Source: Arthrobacter sp. HY1533
Lineage (GTDB): Bacteria > Actinomycetota > Actinomycetes > Actinomycetales > Micrococcaceae
Assembly: GCF_027568515.1 (NCBI RefSeq)
Contig: NZ_JANKZF010000009.1
Location: 1-64,000 of the forward strand
Length of the DNA: 64,000 nt
Reading direction: 5' to 3'
In this document: positions 7,947 to 16,802 of the stretch, in pieces
Layout of the letters: the number at the start of each line of letters is the position of its first letter
How positions within the stretch are numbered: position 1 is the first letter of the stretch
Notes under the pieces: generated by a model
Database searches by the model: none
Seen by the model: the letters and a program-made list of their open reading frames with translations, nothing else
Told to the model about the DNA's origin: nothing
Translations under genes and position numbers: made by a program

Positions 7947-8465
7947 TCAGTTCCCCAGGGCCTTGTGCTTGGCGGCCAAAACCACGTAGTTGGCAGCATT
8001 TTCACGCACGCCCTGCAATTCCCCATTCGCCAACTCCCGGCGCACCTTGGCCGGGACGCCCGCCACGAGCGACCCGGGCGGAATGACGGCGCCTTCCAGC
8101 ACCACGGCCCCGCCCGCCACAAGGGAGCCTGCCCCGATGACTGCGCCGTTCATGATGGTTGCCCCCATGCCCACCAGGCAGTCATCCTCCACGGTGCAGC
8201 CGTGCACCACGGCGCCGTGCCCCACGCTGACGCCGTCGCCAATGGTGGTGGGGAAGCCGGGGTCTGCGTGCAGCACCACGTTGTCCTGCAGATTGGTGCC
8301 GGCACCGACAGTGATGGAGTTGGTGTCGGCGCGGACCACAACCCCGTAGAACGCGCTTGATCCCGCCCCGAGCGAGGCCTTGCCGATCAGCACGGCCGTG
8401 GGCGCCACGAAGGCGCTTTCATCAACTGCGGGGGTGTTGCCGTCAAAAGTGATCAATTGCTGCAT
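7947..8465 (-). CDS. Gamma carbonic anhydrase family protein
   Basis: This encodes a 172-residue left-handed beta-helix protein of the gamma carbonic anhydrase/PaaY/YrdA type. The hexapeptide repeats are clear (VGAGTNLQDNVVLHADPGFP, GDGVSVGHGAVVHGCTVEDD). They supply the metal-binding histidines HADPG, GHGAVVHG that coordinate zinc or iron at trimer interfaces. Members act as carbonic anhydrases, or as thioesterases or proteins of unknown role, so enzymatic activity is not certain. The start is the ATG at 8465 (MQQLITFDG); further in-frame sequence upstream lacks family features. It is a single-gene unit with its own terminator, divergent from the amino-acid permease gene. Confidence 0.9.
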   Translation of the reverse strand: MQQLITFDGNTPAVDESAFVAPTAVLIGKASLGAGSSAFYGVVVRADTNSITVGAGTNLQDNVVLHADPGFPTTIGDGVSVGHGAVVHGCTVEDDCLVGMGATIMNGAVIGAGSLVAGGAVVLEGAVIPPGSLVAGVPAKVRRELANGELQGVRENAANYVVLAAKHKALGN

Positions 8466-8674
8466 TGCGGGTCCATTTCCGGGAGTGGTTGGTGTGAATC
8501 GGCCCAGGCGGTGACACAGTCCACCAGGTGTTCCACCGATGCTACCCATGGCTGGCTGTTGTGGCACGGTAAACTTGTGTGTCGCTCGGCGCGATGGCCG
8601 CCGCATGGAACGTGAGATAGCAAGGATGGCATCCGCACCTGCCGTCCGAGGCAACACAGAATGGATACCTTGGC
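8466..8674 (+). promoter_or_regulatory. Divergent promoter region, leader of the permease gene
   Basis: This spacer separates two divergently transcribed genes. A -10-like TAAACT lies at 8570-8575, which would give a leader of about 95 bases before the permease ATG. No good -35 match is present. I see no riboswitch-like structure in the leader. Confidence 0.35.
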
Positions 8675-10213
8675 ATGACAGCTTCAGATGGACCGGGCGC
8701 CCCGAAGGCCGCCCGCCGCGGCGGTTCCGCTCCGCCGCTGGGGCTCGGGCAGCAGTTGCTGCGGCGCAAGCCACTTGGGCAAATGGTCCAGGAGGCCGGA
8801 AGCGGCACCGGGGACCGCAAGCTGGTTCGGAGCTTTGGTGTCCTGCAGCTGACCATGATCAGCGTCGGCGCAACCCTGGGCACCGGCATCTTTGTGATCC
8901 TTGGCGACTCCGTCCCCATGGCCGGGCCCGCCATCTTCATTTCCTTCCTGATCGCCGGCGTTGCGGCGCTGCTTTCGGCCATCTCCTACGCAGAAATGGC
9001 CGGCATGGTGCCGGTTTCCGGATCCAGCTATTCCTACACCTACGCCACGCTGGGGGAAGGCATGGCCTGGATCTGTGGCTGGTGCCTGGTGCTGGAATAT
9101 GCGGTGTCCGTGGCGGCCGTGGCAGTCGGTGCAGGCCAGTACATCAATGAATCCGTGGCAGGCCTGGGGTGGGGGCTGCCTGACTTCATTTCCCAGCCGC
9201 CCGGCTCCGGCGGCGCCATGAACCTGCCTGCCATGGCCATCGTGCTGCTGTCCATGGTGCTGCTCATGCGCGGCGCCAGGGAGAGTGCCTGGGTCAACAC
9301 AGCCATCGTGCTCGTCAAGATCGTGATCCTGCTGTTCTTTTGCGCCGTGGCCTTCACGGCGTTCAATGCCGGCAACTTCGAACCGCTCATGCCCATGGGC
9401 GCGGCCGGCGTCTCGGCTGCGGCCTCCCGGGTTTTCTTCTCCTACATTGGCTTCGACGCGGCATCCACAGCGGGTGAGGAGGCAAGGAACCCGCAGCGGG
9501 ACCTTCCCCGTGCCATCATGCTCTCCATGGTGATCGTGACCACCGTTTACGTCCTGGTGGCCGTTGCGGCCATTGGCGCCCGCGAGTGGACCTGGTTCGA
9601 CGGCACCGAGGCGGCCCTGGTCCAGATCCTGCTGGAAGTCACCAACCAGCCATGGATTGCCGTGGTGTTCGCCGTCGGCGCGGTGCTGGCCATCACCAGC
9701 GTTGTGCTGGCCGTTCTCTATGGCCAGACCCGGATCCTGGTCTCCATGTCACGCGACGGCCTGGTGCCCAAGGTGTTCGGCAGGATTTCAGCCAAGCGCG
9801 GCACACCGGTGGCGGGAACCTTGATCGTTGGTGTTGCCGTTGCACTGACGGCCGGCCTGGTGCCATTGGGCGCCTTGGCCGACGCAACCAGCATTGGGAC
9901 CTTGTTCGCCTTTGCCCTGGTCAACATTGCCGTCATCTACTTGCGCCGCAACCGCCCCGACCTCAAGCGAAGCTACCGGGTTGCGTTCTACCCCGTGACG
10001 CCGATTCTGGGCGCGCTCATGTGCGTGTACCTGATGGTCAACCTCGGGGGCCTGACCTGGCTGGTGTTCGTGCTGTGGATGATGGTGGGCATGGCCGCCT
10101 ACTTTGCCTACGGCCGCCGCAACTCGAGGGTCGCAGCCCTGTCCCAGCTTGACTACGAGACGCTCTCCGCCGCCCCCGTCGAGCCGGCGTTGCCCGCCCG
10201 CGAGGGCCGCTGA
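8675..10213 (+). CDS. APC superfamily amino-acid permease
   Basis: This cytoplasmic-membrane transporter of 512 residues has about twelve membrane segments and resembles the cationic amino-acid transporter (CAT/YfnA-like) branch of the APC superfamily. The substrate-site glycines of the first helix are present in ISVGATLGTGIFVILG (around residues 69-84). The third segment and loops read ISYAEMAGMVPVSGSSYSY and FFSYIGFDAASTAGEEARNP, both strongly conserved in the family. The C-terminal tail is short and soluble. The exact amino acid is unknown. The ATG at 8675 has no strong ribosome site. It is monocistronic, and its 3' end faces the aldo/keto reductase gene. Confidence 0.92.
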   Translation: MTASDGPGAPKAARRGGSAPPLGLGQQLLRRKPLGQMVQEAGSGTGDRKLVRSFGVLQLTMISVGATLGTGIFVILGDSVPMAGPAIFISFLIAGVAALLSAISYAEMAGMVPVSGSSYSYTYATLGEGMAWICGWCLVLEYAVSVAAVAVGAGQYINESVAGLGWGLPDFISQPPGSGGAMNLPAMAIVLLSMVLLMRGARESAWVNTAIVLVKIVILLFFCAVAFTAFNAGNFEPLMPMGAAGVSAAASRVFFSYIGFDAASTAGEEARNPQRDLPRAIMLSMVIVTTVYVLVAVAAIGAREWTWFDGTEAALVQILLEVTNQPWIAVVFAVGAVLAITSVVLAVLYGQTRILVSMSRDGLVPKVFGRISAKRGTPVAGTLIVGVAVALTAGLVPLGALADATSIGTLFAFALVNIAVIYLRRNRPDLKRSYRVAFYPVTPILGALMCVYLMVNLGGLTWLVFVLWMMVGMAAYFAYGRRNSRVAALSQLDYETLSAAPVEPALPAREGR

Positions 10214-10243
10214 GCATCAGCTGAACCGCGGCCGCGGAGGTTG

Positions 10244-11239
10244 CTACCAGCGCGGGTGGATGTCGGCGCGGAGGAATTCGTCGTAGATGCCGCGCACACT
10301 GGCCGTGAAGGCCCCGCCGAGATCGGGCAGCGATCCGGCCGCCGCATTGGCCACGGCTTGTTCGGCGGAGCGGGCGCCCGGAATCACTGTGGAGACCCCG
10401 TCCAGCTGCGCCACCCAGGCCAGTGCAGCCTGCGCAGTGGTGGCGGTGAAGTCCAGGCCGGCGGCCAGGTCAGCAAAACGGCCGGCGGCCTCCAGCCCCA
10501 CGGAGTAGTCCACCCCGGAGAAGGTTTCGCCGACGTCGAAGTGGCTGCCGTCGCGGTTGTAGTTGCGGTGGTCATCTCCTGCAAAGGTGGTGGCAGCCGT
10601 GTACTTTCCGCTGAGCAGCCCGCTGGCAAGGGGAACACGGGCAATGATGCCCACGCCGGCCTCGCGTGCTGCCGGCAAGACCTCATCCAGCGGCTTCAGG
10701 CGGAAGGCGTTGAGGATGATTTGGACGGTTGCCACATTGGGCCGGGCGATGGCGGCCAGGGCCTGCCCGCAGGTCTCCACGCTCAGGCCGTACGCCGCGA
10801 TCGCGCCCTCGGCGACCAGGGTGTCCAGGGCGTCGTAGACCTCGCCGGAGGTGACTGTTGCCGAGGGCGGGCAGTGCAGCTGCACCAGGTCCAGGGTGTC
10901 CGTGCCCAGGTTCTTTCTTGAGCGGTCGGTCCACGCCCGGAAGTTCTCCATGACGTAGTTCTCGGGGACCTGCTCCATGCGCCGCCCCATCTTCGTGGCG
11001 ACCGTGATGCCGTGGCCGTCCCCGCGGCTGCGGAGGAAGGCGCCGATGGCCTGCTCGCTGCGGCCGTCGCCGTACACGTCTGCCGTGTCAAGGAACGTGA
11101 CGCCGGCGTCCTCCGACGCAGCCAGCACGGCCAGGGCGTCAGACTCGCTGACATTGCCCCAGTCGGCGCCAAGCTGCCAGGTGCCAAGCCCGACGGCGGA
11201 CACGGTGCGGTTGGTCTTGCCCAGAATGGTTTGCTCCAT
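10244..11239 (-). CDS. Aldo/keto reductase
   Basis: This is an NADPH-dependent aldo/keto reductase of 331 residues with a TIM-barrel fold. The catalytic tetrad can be read: Asp and Tyr in FLDTADVYG, Lys in VATKMGRR, and His in LDLVQLHCPP. The cofactor-binding C-terminal part carries VIPGARSAEQAVANAAA. This arrangement matches the AKR group that includes YghZ and pyridoxal or aldose reductases. The natural carbonyl substrate is not evident. The gene is single, with its ATG at 11239, and converges with the permease gene only 30 bases away; no clear terminator lies between them. Confidence 0.92.
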   Translation of the reverse strand: MEQTILGKTNRTVSAVGLGTWQLGADWGNVSESDALAVLAASEDAGVTFLDTADVYGDGRSEQAIGAFLRSRGDGHGITVATKMGRRMEQVPENYVMENFRAWTDRSRKNLGTDTLDLVQLHCPPSATVTSGEVYDALDTLVAEGAIAAYGLSVETCGQALAAIARPNVATVQIILNAFRLKPLDEVLPAAREAGVGIIARVPLASGLLSGKYTAATTFAGDDHRNYNRDGSHFDVGETFSGVDYSVGLEAAGRFADLAAGLDFTATTAQAALAWVAQLDGVSTVIPGARSAEQAVANAAAGSLPDLGGAFTASVRGIYDEFLRADIHPRW

Positions 11240-11298
11240 GGCACCAGCCTAGCGAAAGGTGAGGGGGCCGCCGTCGGACGTCACTGCAGGCATGGATT

Positions 11299-12192
11299 TC
11301 ACTTGCCGGCAGCCACTGCGACCAGGACGGCGGCCGCTCCCGTGAGCCTTTGCGGTCCCGCCCACACGGCCGTCAGTGGGCGCGTGATGCCCTGGCCCTC
11401 GAAGGGGACGCGCAGCAGTTCCCCGCTGGCCAGCTGTGCCCGCAGTGCAAGGCGGCTGAGCACGGCCGGGCCCGCGCCGGAGGCCACGGCAACCCGCACG
11501 GCGGCGTTGCTGCCCAGGGCCTGGACCGGCTCGGCGGCGGGGAGCCCGGCCAGCACCTCCGCCAGGGCCTCGCGGGTGCCGGAGCCTGCCTCCCTGACCA
11601 CGAGCGGCGTCTGTGCGAGTTCCTGCAGGCTGATCCGGCCGGCGCGGCCGGCCCACTCGTGGTGAGGGGAGACCACCAGCAGCAGTTCGTCCTCCTCGAC
11701 CACCATGGCATTCAGGCGCACGGGTACATGCGGGGTTTCCACAAATCCAAGCTGCAGCGTGCCCTGCTGCACCGCGTGCATCACCTGGGCGGAATTAAGC
11801 ACCTGCACATCCACGCGGAGCTGCGGCAGCCGGCGCCTGGTCTCTGCCAGCCAGGCCGGCAGCAGGGTTTCGGCAATGGTCATGCTGGCGCCGACACGGA
11901 GTTCAATGGTGCCGTTGCCGCTGCGGGATGCCAGCCAGTCGTTGAAGCGCTGGGCGGCGTCGAGCAGTTCACGGGCCTGGTCCGCGAGTGCAAGCCCGGC
12001 CGCTGTGGGTGTGGAGCCGCGCGGGCTGCGCTCCAGCAGTGCTGTCTTCATCCCGGTCTCCAGCTCCGCAAGAGACCGGCTGGCATTGGGTTGGGCCACG
12101 CCAACCTTGCGCGCACCGGCGCCCACGCTGCCGCCGTCCACCACGGCAACGAACAGTTCCAGGACGTTGAGGTTGGGCCAGGCTTCAGTCAT
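11299..12192 (-). CDS. LysR family transcriptional regulator
   Basis: This 297-residue LysR-type regulator has an N-terminal winged helix (about residues 8-65: FVAVVDGGSVGAGARKVG, then AQPNASRSLAELE) and a periplasmic-binding-like effector domain from about residue 95. The start at 12192 (MTEAWPNLNVLELF) matches the usual LysR N-terminus; the extra in-frame sequence upstream is not family-like. It is divergent from the YeiH-type transporter gene with 70 bases between them. LysR proteins usually control such a neighbour, and YeiH homologues are often paired with a LysR gene (CysB/YeiE-like). The target is therefore inferred to be 12263-13297. Confidence 0.92.
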   Translation of the reverse strand: MTEAWPNLNVLELFVAVVDGGSVGAGARKVGVAQPNASRSLAELETGMKTALLERSPRGSTPTAAGLALADQARELLDAAQRFNDWLASRSGNGTIELRVGASMTIAETLLPAWLAETRRRLPQLRVDVQVLNSAQVMHAVQQGTLQLGFVETPHVPVRLNAMVVEEDELLLVVSPHHEWAGRAGRISLQELAQTPLVVREAGSGTREALAEVLAGLPAAEPVQALGSNAAVRVAVASGAGPAVLSRLALRAQLASGELLRVPFEGQGITRPLTAVWAGPQRLTGAAAVLVAVAAGK

Positions 12193-12262
12193 ATCAAGAC
12201 TATATAGCCCGGTGCGGAAGTCGCGTCTACCGGCGCCCGGTGGCCGCTGGCAGCATGAAAAC
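12193..12262. promoter_or_regulatory. LysR/YeiH divergent control region
   Basis: Only 70 bases separate two divergent start codons, so both promoters and any LysR site must lie here. It contains the AT-rich ATATCAAGACTATATAG (12191-12207), which holds -10-like sequences on either strand. The LysR T-N11-A site cannot be fixed by eye. Confidence 0.45.
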
Positions 12263-13297
12263 ATGTCAACCCGTACACAGCAGGCCCCATCCGCAGCAGT
12301 TCAATCCAGCGTCCAGACCATGGCGATTTATGCCCCGGGGTTGCTGCTGTGTGCCGCGGCCGTTGCGGTGGCCATGGCGGCCGGGGCATTCCTTCCCGGC
12401 GTCAGTCCGCTCATCATTGCGATCGTTCTCGGGATCACGCTGACCAACGTGGTCCGCCTGCCTGCCGCCATGGCACCGGGCATCACCTTCGCCGCCAAGA
12501 AGTTGCTCCGGCTGGGCATCGTCTTCCTGGGGCTGCAGCTGGTGCTGTCAGACATTGTTTCGCTGGGGGCGCCAATGCTGGTGGTGATTGTTTGCATTGT
12601 TGCCGGAGGGATTTTCGGCACACTGCTCATGGGGCGGCTGCTGAAGATGCGCCGGGCCCAGGTTCTGCTCATAGCGTGCGGCTTTTCCATTTGCGGTGCG
12701 GCCGCCGTGGCGGGGGTGGAGGGAGTGACCGACGCCGAGGAGGAGGACGTGGTCACGGCCGTGGCCCTGGTGGTCATTTTCGGCACGCTGATGATCCCGG
12801 CCATCCCGCTGGCGGGGAGCTTGCTGGGCATGGACCCGGAACTCAACGGCATGTGGGCCGGCGGCTCCATCCACGAGATCGCCCAGGTGGTTGCCGCCGG
12901 CGGCATCATCGGGGGAGGGGCGCTGGGTGCGGCCGTGGTGGTCAAGTTGGCCCGCATCCTGCTGCTGGCCCCGGTGGTTGCCATCCTGAGCCTGCGCCAA
13001 CGCCGCTGCGGCAATGCCAGGCCCGGGGAAAAGCGCCCGCCCATTGTGCCACTGTTCATCGTCGGCTTCCTGGCCATGGTGCTGCTGAGGTCCACGATTG
13101 ACCTGCCCGACACCCTGGTTCAGGCGGGCGGCCTGGCACAGACGGCGCTGCTATCCGCTGCCATGTTCGCCCTGGGCTGCGGGGTCAAGATCCGCAACCT
13201 CATGGGCGTCGGGGTGCGCCCCTTCATCCTGGCCGCGGCCTCAACCGTGCTGGTGTCGGGCATTGCCCTGGCCGGCATCGAGCTGGTCCAGGCTTGA
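12263..13297 (+). CDS. YeiH/UPF0324 family putative sulfate exporter
   Basis: This 344-residue integral membrane protein has about ten segments. Conserved family stretches include AKKLLRLGIVFLGLQLVL, CGFSICGAAAVAGVEG with the hallmark SICGA, and MWAGGSIHEIAQVVAAGG with GxSIHEIAQV. Members are annotated as sulfate exporters (PSE family), though the proof is thin. The ATG at 12263 gives the usual short, polar N-terminus. Transcription begins from the region shared with the LysR gene. The 3' end meets purU, and two stem-loops lie between them. Confidence 0.9.
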   Translation: MSTRTQQAPSAAVQSSVQTMAIYAPGLLLCAAAVAVAMAAGAFLPGVSPLIIAIVLGITLTNVVRLPAAMAPGITFAAKKLLRLGIVFLGLQLVLSDIVSLGAPMLVVIVCIVAGGIFGTLLMGRLLKMRRAQVLLIACGFSICGAAAVAGVEGVTDAEEEDVVTAVALVVIFGTLMIPAIPLAGSLLGMDPELNGMWAGGSIHEIAQVVAAGGIIGGGALGAAVVVKLARILLLAPVVAILSLRQRRCGNARPGEKRPPIVPLFIVGFLAMVLLRSTIDLPDTLVQAGGLAQTALLSAAMFALGCGVKIRNLMGVGVRPFILAAASTVLVSGIALAGIELVQA

Positions 13298-13311
13298 TCG
13301 TCCCTGCGGCT

Positions 13312-13387
13312 GCGCACGGTTGACGGGTCAACGGTGCGCCACTTCTGGAGCTGCGCGTGGTTGACGCGAAACCATGCGCAGCTCCAG
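13312..13387. terminator. Two stem-loops between convergent genes
   Basis: GCGCACGGTTGAC (13312-13324) pairs with GTCAACGGTGCGC (13327-13339), with one mismatch. CTGGAGCTGCGC (13345-13356) pairs perfectly with GCGCAGCTCCAG (13376-13387). The first arm of each carries a similar GCGC-GGTTGACG word. They lie between the stops of the YeiH gene and purU and probably terminate both transcripts. Confidence 0.65.
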
Positions 13388-13400
13388 GGAGCCGGCGGAG

Positions 13401-14285
13401 CTAGTTGAAGACGACCGTGCGGTGCCCGTCCAGCAGGACGCGGTGCTCGGCGTGCCACTGCACGGCCTGGGCCAGCGTGCGGGCCTCGACGGCTCGGCCC
13501 ATGGAGACAAACTGCTCCACCGAGTGGCCGTGGTCCACGCGGATGACTTCCTGCTCAATGATGGGGCCCTCGTCCAGGACGGCCGTGACGTAGTGGGCCG
13601 TGGCGCCAATGATCTTCACGCCGCGGGCGTGTGCCTGGTGGTACGGCTTGGCACCCTTGAAGGAGGGGAGGAAGGAGTGGTGGATGTTGATGGCCCGGCC
13701 GGCCAGCTTGGTGCACAGGTCATCGGAGAGCACCTGCATGTAGCGGGCCAGGACTACCAGTTCCACATCGAGCTCGGCCACGAGCTCCAGCAGCGCGGCC
13801 TCGGCCTGCGCCTTGGTGTCCGGGGTGACCGGGATGTAGTGGAAGGGGATGCCGTAGAAATCCGCGAGCGGCTTCAGGTCCATGTGGTTGGAGACGATGG
13901 CCGGGATTTCCACGGGCAGGGTGCCCGAACGCTGCAGGAACAGCAGGTCGTTGAGGCAGTGGGCGGCCTTGGATGCCAGGATCAGCGTGCGGATCGGGGC
14001 GCCGGCGCGGTGCAGGGTCCACTTGAGCTCGAAGCGGTCGGCCACCGCGTCGAGGTGCTCGCGCAGCAGGCTAAATGACATGGTGGTTTCCACCGCGACC
14101 CGCATGAAGAACGTGCCCGTGTCCGGGTTGCCGTACTGCTGGGAGTCGGTGATGTTGCAGCCGGCCTCCAGCAGGGAGCCGGAGACGGCGTGGACAATGC
14201 CGGGCTGGTCTGCGCAGGAGAGCGTCAGGACGTAGCCGTGCTGGCTGGCGGGGGCGGAAGCTGCGGGGAAGTTCATCTCAGTCAC
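13401..14285 (-). CDS. purU: Formyltetrahydrofolate deformylase
   Basis: PurU hydrolyses 10-formyltetrahydrofolate to formate and tetrahydrofolate, balancing one-carbon pools. The 294-residue product has an N-terminal ACT domain (about residues 17-90: YVLTLSCADQPGIVHAVSG) and a C-terminal formyltransferase-like domain. The latter carries INIHHSFLPSFKGAKPYHQA and the GATAHYVTAVLDEGPIIEQE segment, which hold the catalytic Asn, His and Asp. The ATG at 14285 gives the expected short N-terminus. It is divergent from glyA-folD; sitting beside serine hydroxymethyltransferase and the folate dehydrogenase-cyclohydrolase supports the call. Confidence 0.95.
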   Translation of the reverse strand: MTEMNFPAASAPASQHGYVLTLSCADQPGIVHAVSGSLLEAGCNITDSQQYGNPDTGTFFMRVAVETTMSFSLLREHLDAVADRFELKWTLHRAGAPIRTLILASKAAHCLNDLLFLQRSGTLPVEIPAIVSNHMDLKPLADFYGIPFHYIPVTPDTKAQAEAALLELVAELDVELVVLARYMQVLSDDLCTKLAGRAINIHHSFLPSFKGAKPYHQAHARGVKIIGATAHYVTAVLDEGPIIEQEVIRVDHGHSVEQFVSMGRAVEARTLAQAVQWHAEHRVLLDGHRTVVFN

Positions 14286-14295
14286 CCGTCCAAGG

Positions 14296-14325
14296 TTACC
14301 GCCCCCTGCACCCCTGTATTACAAT
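14296..14325 (+). promoter_or_regulatory. Probable glyA promoter
   Basis: A -10 box TACAAT at 14320-14325 is the best in the spacer. A weak -35, TTACCG at 14296-14301, is 18 bases upstream. The start would fall near 14332, just where the riboswitch aptamer begins. Confidence 0.5.
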
Positions 14326-14330
14326 TGGGG

Positions 14331-14410
14331 AGTTGCAACTGGCGATGAGGTGGGCCACCACCGGGGAGCAGCACGAAAGAAGACCAAAGCGATCGTACGC
14401 CTGGGACGCA
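14331..14410 (+). promoter_or_regulatory. ZTP (pfl) riboswitch ahead of glyA-folD
   Basis: The leader contains conserved blocks of the pfl/ZTP aptamer in the right order: CAACTGGCGATGA, then GGTGGG-CC-ACCACCGGGGAGC, and after a variable linker CGCCTGGG (14398-14405). ZTP riboswitches sense the folate-stress signal ZTP/ZMP (phosphorylated AICAR) and turn on one-carbon genes, classically glyA, folD and pur genes. This matches the downstream genes exactly. A following stem (GCCAACAC with GTGTTTGGC, 14424-14444) and T-rich stretches (CCTTTTCG and GTTTTTTCG) look like the expression platform. A covariance-model search for Rfam RF01750 would settle it. Confidence 0.88.
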
Positions 14411-14494
14411 AAGGTCACGAAAAGCCAACACCTACGTGTTTGGCGATAACCTTTTCGAAGAAGTTTTTTCGTGCCGCCCATCCAGGAGTCTGTA

Positions 14495-15781
14495 GTGACC
14501 TTCACCCCCACCCAGTCCGTGACCAACGCCCCGCTCTCTGAGCTGGACCCGGAAATCGCAGCCGTCTTGAAGGACGAGCTCGCACGCCAGCGCGACACGC
14601 TGGAAATGATTGCATCCGAAAACTTCGCCCCCCGCGCCGTCCTGGAAGCCCAGGGTTCCGTGCTGACCAACAAGTACGCCGAGGGCTACCCGGGCCGCCG
14701 CTACTACGGCGGCTGCGAAGCCGTTGACGTGGCCGAGAACCTGGCCATCCAGCGCGTCAAGGACCTCTTCGGCGCCGAATACGCCAACGTCCAGCCGCAC
14801 TCCGGCGCCCAGGCAAACGCCGCAGCGCTCGCAGCCATGATCAAGCCGGGCGACAAGATCATGGGCCTGTCCCTGGCCCACGGTGGCCACCTGACCCACG
14901 GCATGAAGCTGAACTTCTCCGGCAAGCTGTACGAGGTTGCCGCCTACGAAGTTGAGCCCGACACCTTCCGCATCGACATGGACAAGCTGCGCGCCCAGGC
15001 CATCGCCGAGAAGCCCCAGGTCATCATCGCCGGCTGGTCCGCCTACCCGCGCCAGCTGGACTTTGCCGCGTTCCGTGCCATCGCCGATGAAGTTGGCGCC
15101 CTGCTCTGGACTGACATGGCCCACTTCGCCGGCTTGGTAGCTGCCGGCCTGCACCCGAACCCGGTGCCCTACTCCGACATCGTCACCTCCACGGTGCACA
15201 AGACCCTCTCCGGCCCGCGCTCCGGCGTGATCCTGGCCAAGCAGGAGTGGGCCAAGAAGCTCAACTCCTCCGTGTTCCCGGGACAGCAGGGCGGCCCGCT
15301 CATGCACGTCATCGCCGCCAAGGCCGTGGCCTTCAAGGTTGCTGCCGGTGAAGAATTCAAGGAACGCCAGGCCCGTGTGCTCGAAGGCGCCAAGATCATC
15401 GCCGAGCGCCTGAACGCCCCCGACGTTGCTGAAGCCGGCGTGTCCGTGCTGACCGGTGGCACCGATGTCCACCTGGTGCTGGTTGACCTGCGCAACTCCG
15501 TACTGGACGGCCAGCAGGCCGAAGACCTCCTGCACAGCGTTGGCATCACCGTGAACCGCAACGCCGTTCCGTTCGACCCCCGCCCCCCGATGGTCACCTC
15601 CGGCCTGCGCATCGGCACCCCGGCACTGGCCACCCGTGGCTTCGGCGCCCCGGAATTCACCGAAGTTGCCGAGATCATCGCAACAGCCCTCAAGGGTGGT
15701 GCCGACGTGGACGCCCTCAGCGCCCGCGTCAAGGCGCTGGCAGCGAACTTCCCGCTGTACCCCGGTCAGGAAGAATGGTAA
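14495..15781 (+). CDS. glyA: Serine hydroxymethyltransferase
   Basis: GlyA converts serine and tetrahydrofolate to glycine and 5,10-methylenetetrahydrofolate using pyridoxal phosphate. The 428-residue protein shows the PLP-lysine motif [13 protein letters not shown], with Lys236 as the Schiff-base residue. It also has the N-terminal hallmark [20 protein letters not shown] and the folate-loop [10 protein letters not shown] chose the GTG at 14495 because AGGAG lies 6 bases upstream; an earlier in-frame GTG at 14471 lacks a ribosome site. It is controlled by the ZTP riboswitch and runs straight into folD. The codon bias is strongly GC-ending, as in highly expressed genes. Confidence 0.97.
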   Translation: MTFTPTQSVTNAPLSELDPEIAAVLKDELARQRDTLEMIASENFAPRAVLEAQGSVLTNKYAEGYPGRRYYGGCEAVDVAENLAIQRVKDLFGAEYANVQPHSGAQANAAALAAMIKPGDKIMGLSLAHGGHLTHGMKLNFSGKLYEVAAYEVEPDTFRIDMDKLRAQAIAEKPQVIIAGWSAYPRQLDFAAFRAIADEVGALLWTDMAHFAGLVAAGLHPNPVPYSDIVTSTVHKTLSGPRSGVILAKQEWAKKLNSSVFPGQQGGPLMHVIAAKAVAFKVAAGEEFKERQARVLEGAKIIAERLNAPDVAEAGVSVLTGGTDVHLVLVDLRNSVLDGQQAEDLLHSVGITVNRNAVPFDPRPPMVTSGLRIGTPALATRGFGAPEFTEVAEIIATALKGGADVDALSARVKALAANFPLYPGQEEW

Positions 15782-15786
15782 ACAGC

Positions 15787-16659
15787 ATGACTGCGCAAAT
15801 TCTTGACGGCAAGGCTACAGCCGCTGCCATCAAATCCGAGTTGACGCAACGCGTTGCCGCCCTCGCGGCCCGTGGCGTCACCCCGGGCCTGGGCACCATC
15901 CTTGTCGGCTCGGATCCGGGCTCGCAGTGGTACGTGGGCGGCAAGCACAAGGACTGTGCCGAGGTTGGCATCAAGTCCATCCGCATCGACCTGCTCGAGA
16001 CGGCCACCCAGGATGAAGTCCTGGCTGCCGTCCGCCAGCTCAACGAGGACCCGTCCTGCACCGGCTACATTGTCCAGCTGCCGCTCCCGAAGCACATTGA
16101 CCAGGACGTGGTTCTCGAAGCCATTGACCCGGCCAAGGATGCCGACGGCCTACACCCCATGAACCTGGGGCGCCTGGTGGCCAATGTGAACCGTCCCATG
16201 ACGTCCCCGCTGCCGTGCACGCCCAAGGGCTGCATTGTGCTGCTGGAACGCCATGGCATCACGCTGGATGGCAAGCGGGTCCTGGTGGTTGGCCGCGGCG
16301 TGACCATTGGCCGGCCCATGGGCCTGCTGCTGACCCGCCGCGACATCAACGCCACAGTGGTCCTGGCACACACCGGGACCCGTGACCTGGCCGCCGAGCT
16401 GCGCGACGCCGACGTGGTGGTTGCCGCCGCCGGCGTGCCGCACATGATCAAGGCAGCGGACCTGAAGCCGGGTGCGGTTGTCCTGGACGTTGGCGTCAGC
16501 CGCGTGGACGACGGCAACGGCAAGGCAGTGGTCACCGGGGATGTGGAGCCTGCGGCAGCGGAAGTTGCCAGCTGGATCTCCCCGAACCCGGGCGGCGTTG
16601 GTCCCATGACCCGCGCCATGCTGCTGGCCAACGTGGTTGAGGCCGCCGAGCGCGCCTAA
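15787..16659 (+). CDS. folD: Bifunctional methylene-THF dehydrogenase/cyclohydrolase
   Basis: FolD oxidises 5,10-methylenetetrahydrofolate with NADP and hydrolyses the product to 10-formyltetrahydrofolate, the next step after GlyA and the substrate of PurU. The 290-residue protein carries the catalytic Lys region ([16 protein letters not shown]), the [13 protein letters not shown] motif and the PCTPKGC signature. The NADP site reads [14 protein letters not shown] prefer the ATG at 15787 ([10 protein letters not shown]), which matches the family N-terminus. An ATG at 15775 overlaps the glyA stop and lies too close to the AGGAAG site, so the exact start is uncertain by four codons. It shares the glyA transcript. 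Confidence 0.95.
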   Translation: MTAQILDGKATAAAIKSELTQRVAALAARGVTPGLGTILVGSDPGSQWYVGGKHKDCAEVGIKSIRIDLLETATQDEVLAAVRQLNEDPSCTGYIVQLPLPKHIDQDVVLEAIDPAKDADGLHPMNLGRLVANVNRPMTSPLPCTPKGCIVLLERHGITLDGKRVLVVGRGVTIGRPMGLLLTRRDINATVVLAHTGTRDLAAELRDADVVVAAAGVPHMIKAADLKPGAVVLDVGVSRVDDGNGKAVVTGDVEPAAAEVASWISPNPGGVGPMTRAMLLANVVEAAERA

Positions 16660-16696
16660 GCGACGCGGTGGTTGGGCTGCTCGAATCCCAGGATCT

Positions 16697-16735
16697 CGAC
16701 AAGCTCGATCACCGGCCGACAAGCCCGATCACCGG
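16697..16735. repeat. Tandem 19-bp CGACAAGCYCGATCACCGG repeat
   Basis: Two 19-base units (16697-16715 and 16717-16735) differ at one base and follow each other with a one-base gap. The wording TCTCGACAAGCTCGA-CACCGG relates it to the larger hairpin repeats at 57601 and 59071. It sits directly between folD and the terminator hairpin. Confidence 0.6.
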
Positions 16736-16738
16736 CAA

Positions 16739-16780
16739 GGGAGGCCGACGGCGGAACGCACGTTCCGCCGTCGGCCTCCC
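16739..16780. terminator. Strong bidirectional terminator hairpin
   Basis: A 20-base stem is perfect: GGGAGGCCGACGGCGGAACG (16739-16758) pairs with 16761-16780 across a 2-base loop. CTTTGCGTT follows on the plus strand. It stands between folD and the convergent emfourin gene, so it can serve both. Confidence 0.85.
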
Positions 16781-16802
16781 CTTTGCGTTGCTGGGCGCGG
16801 CC

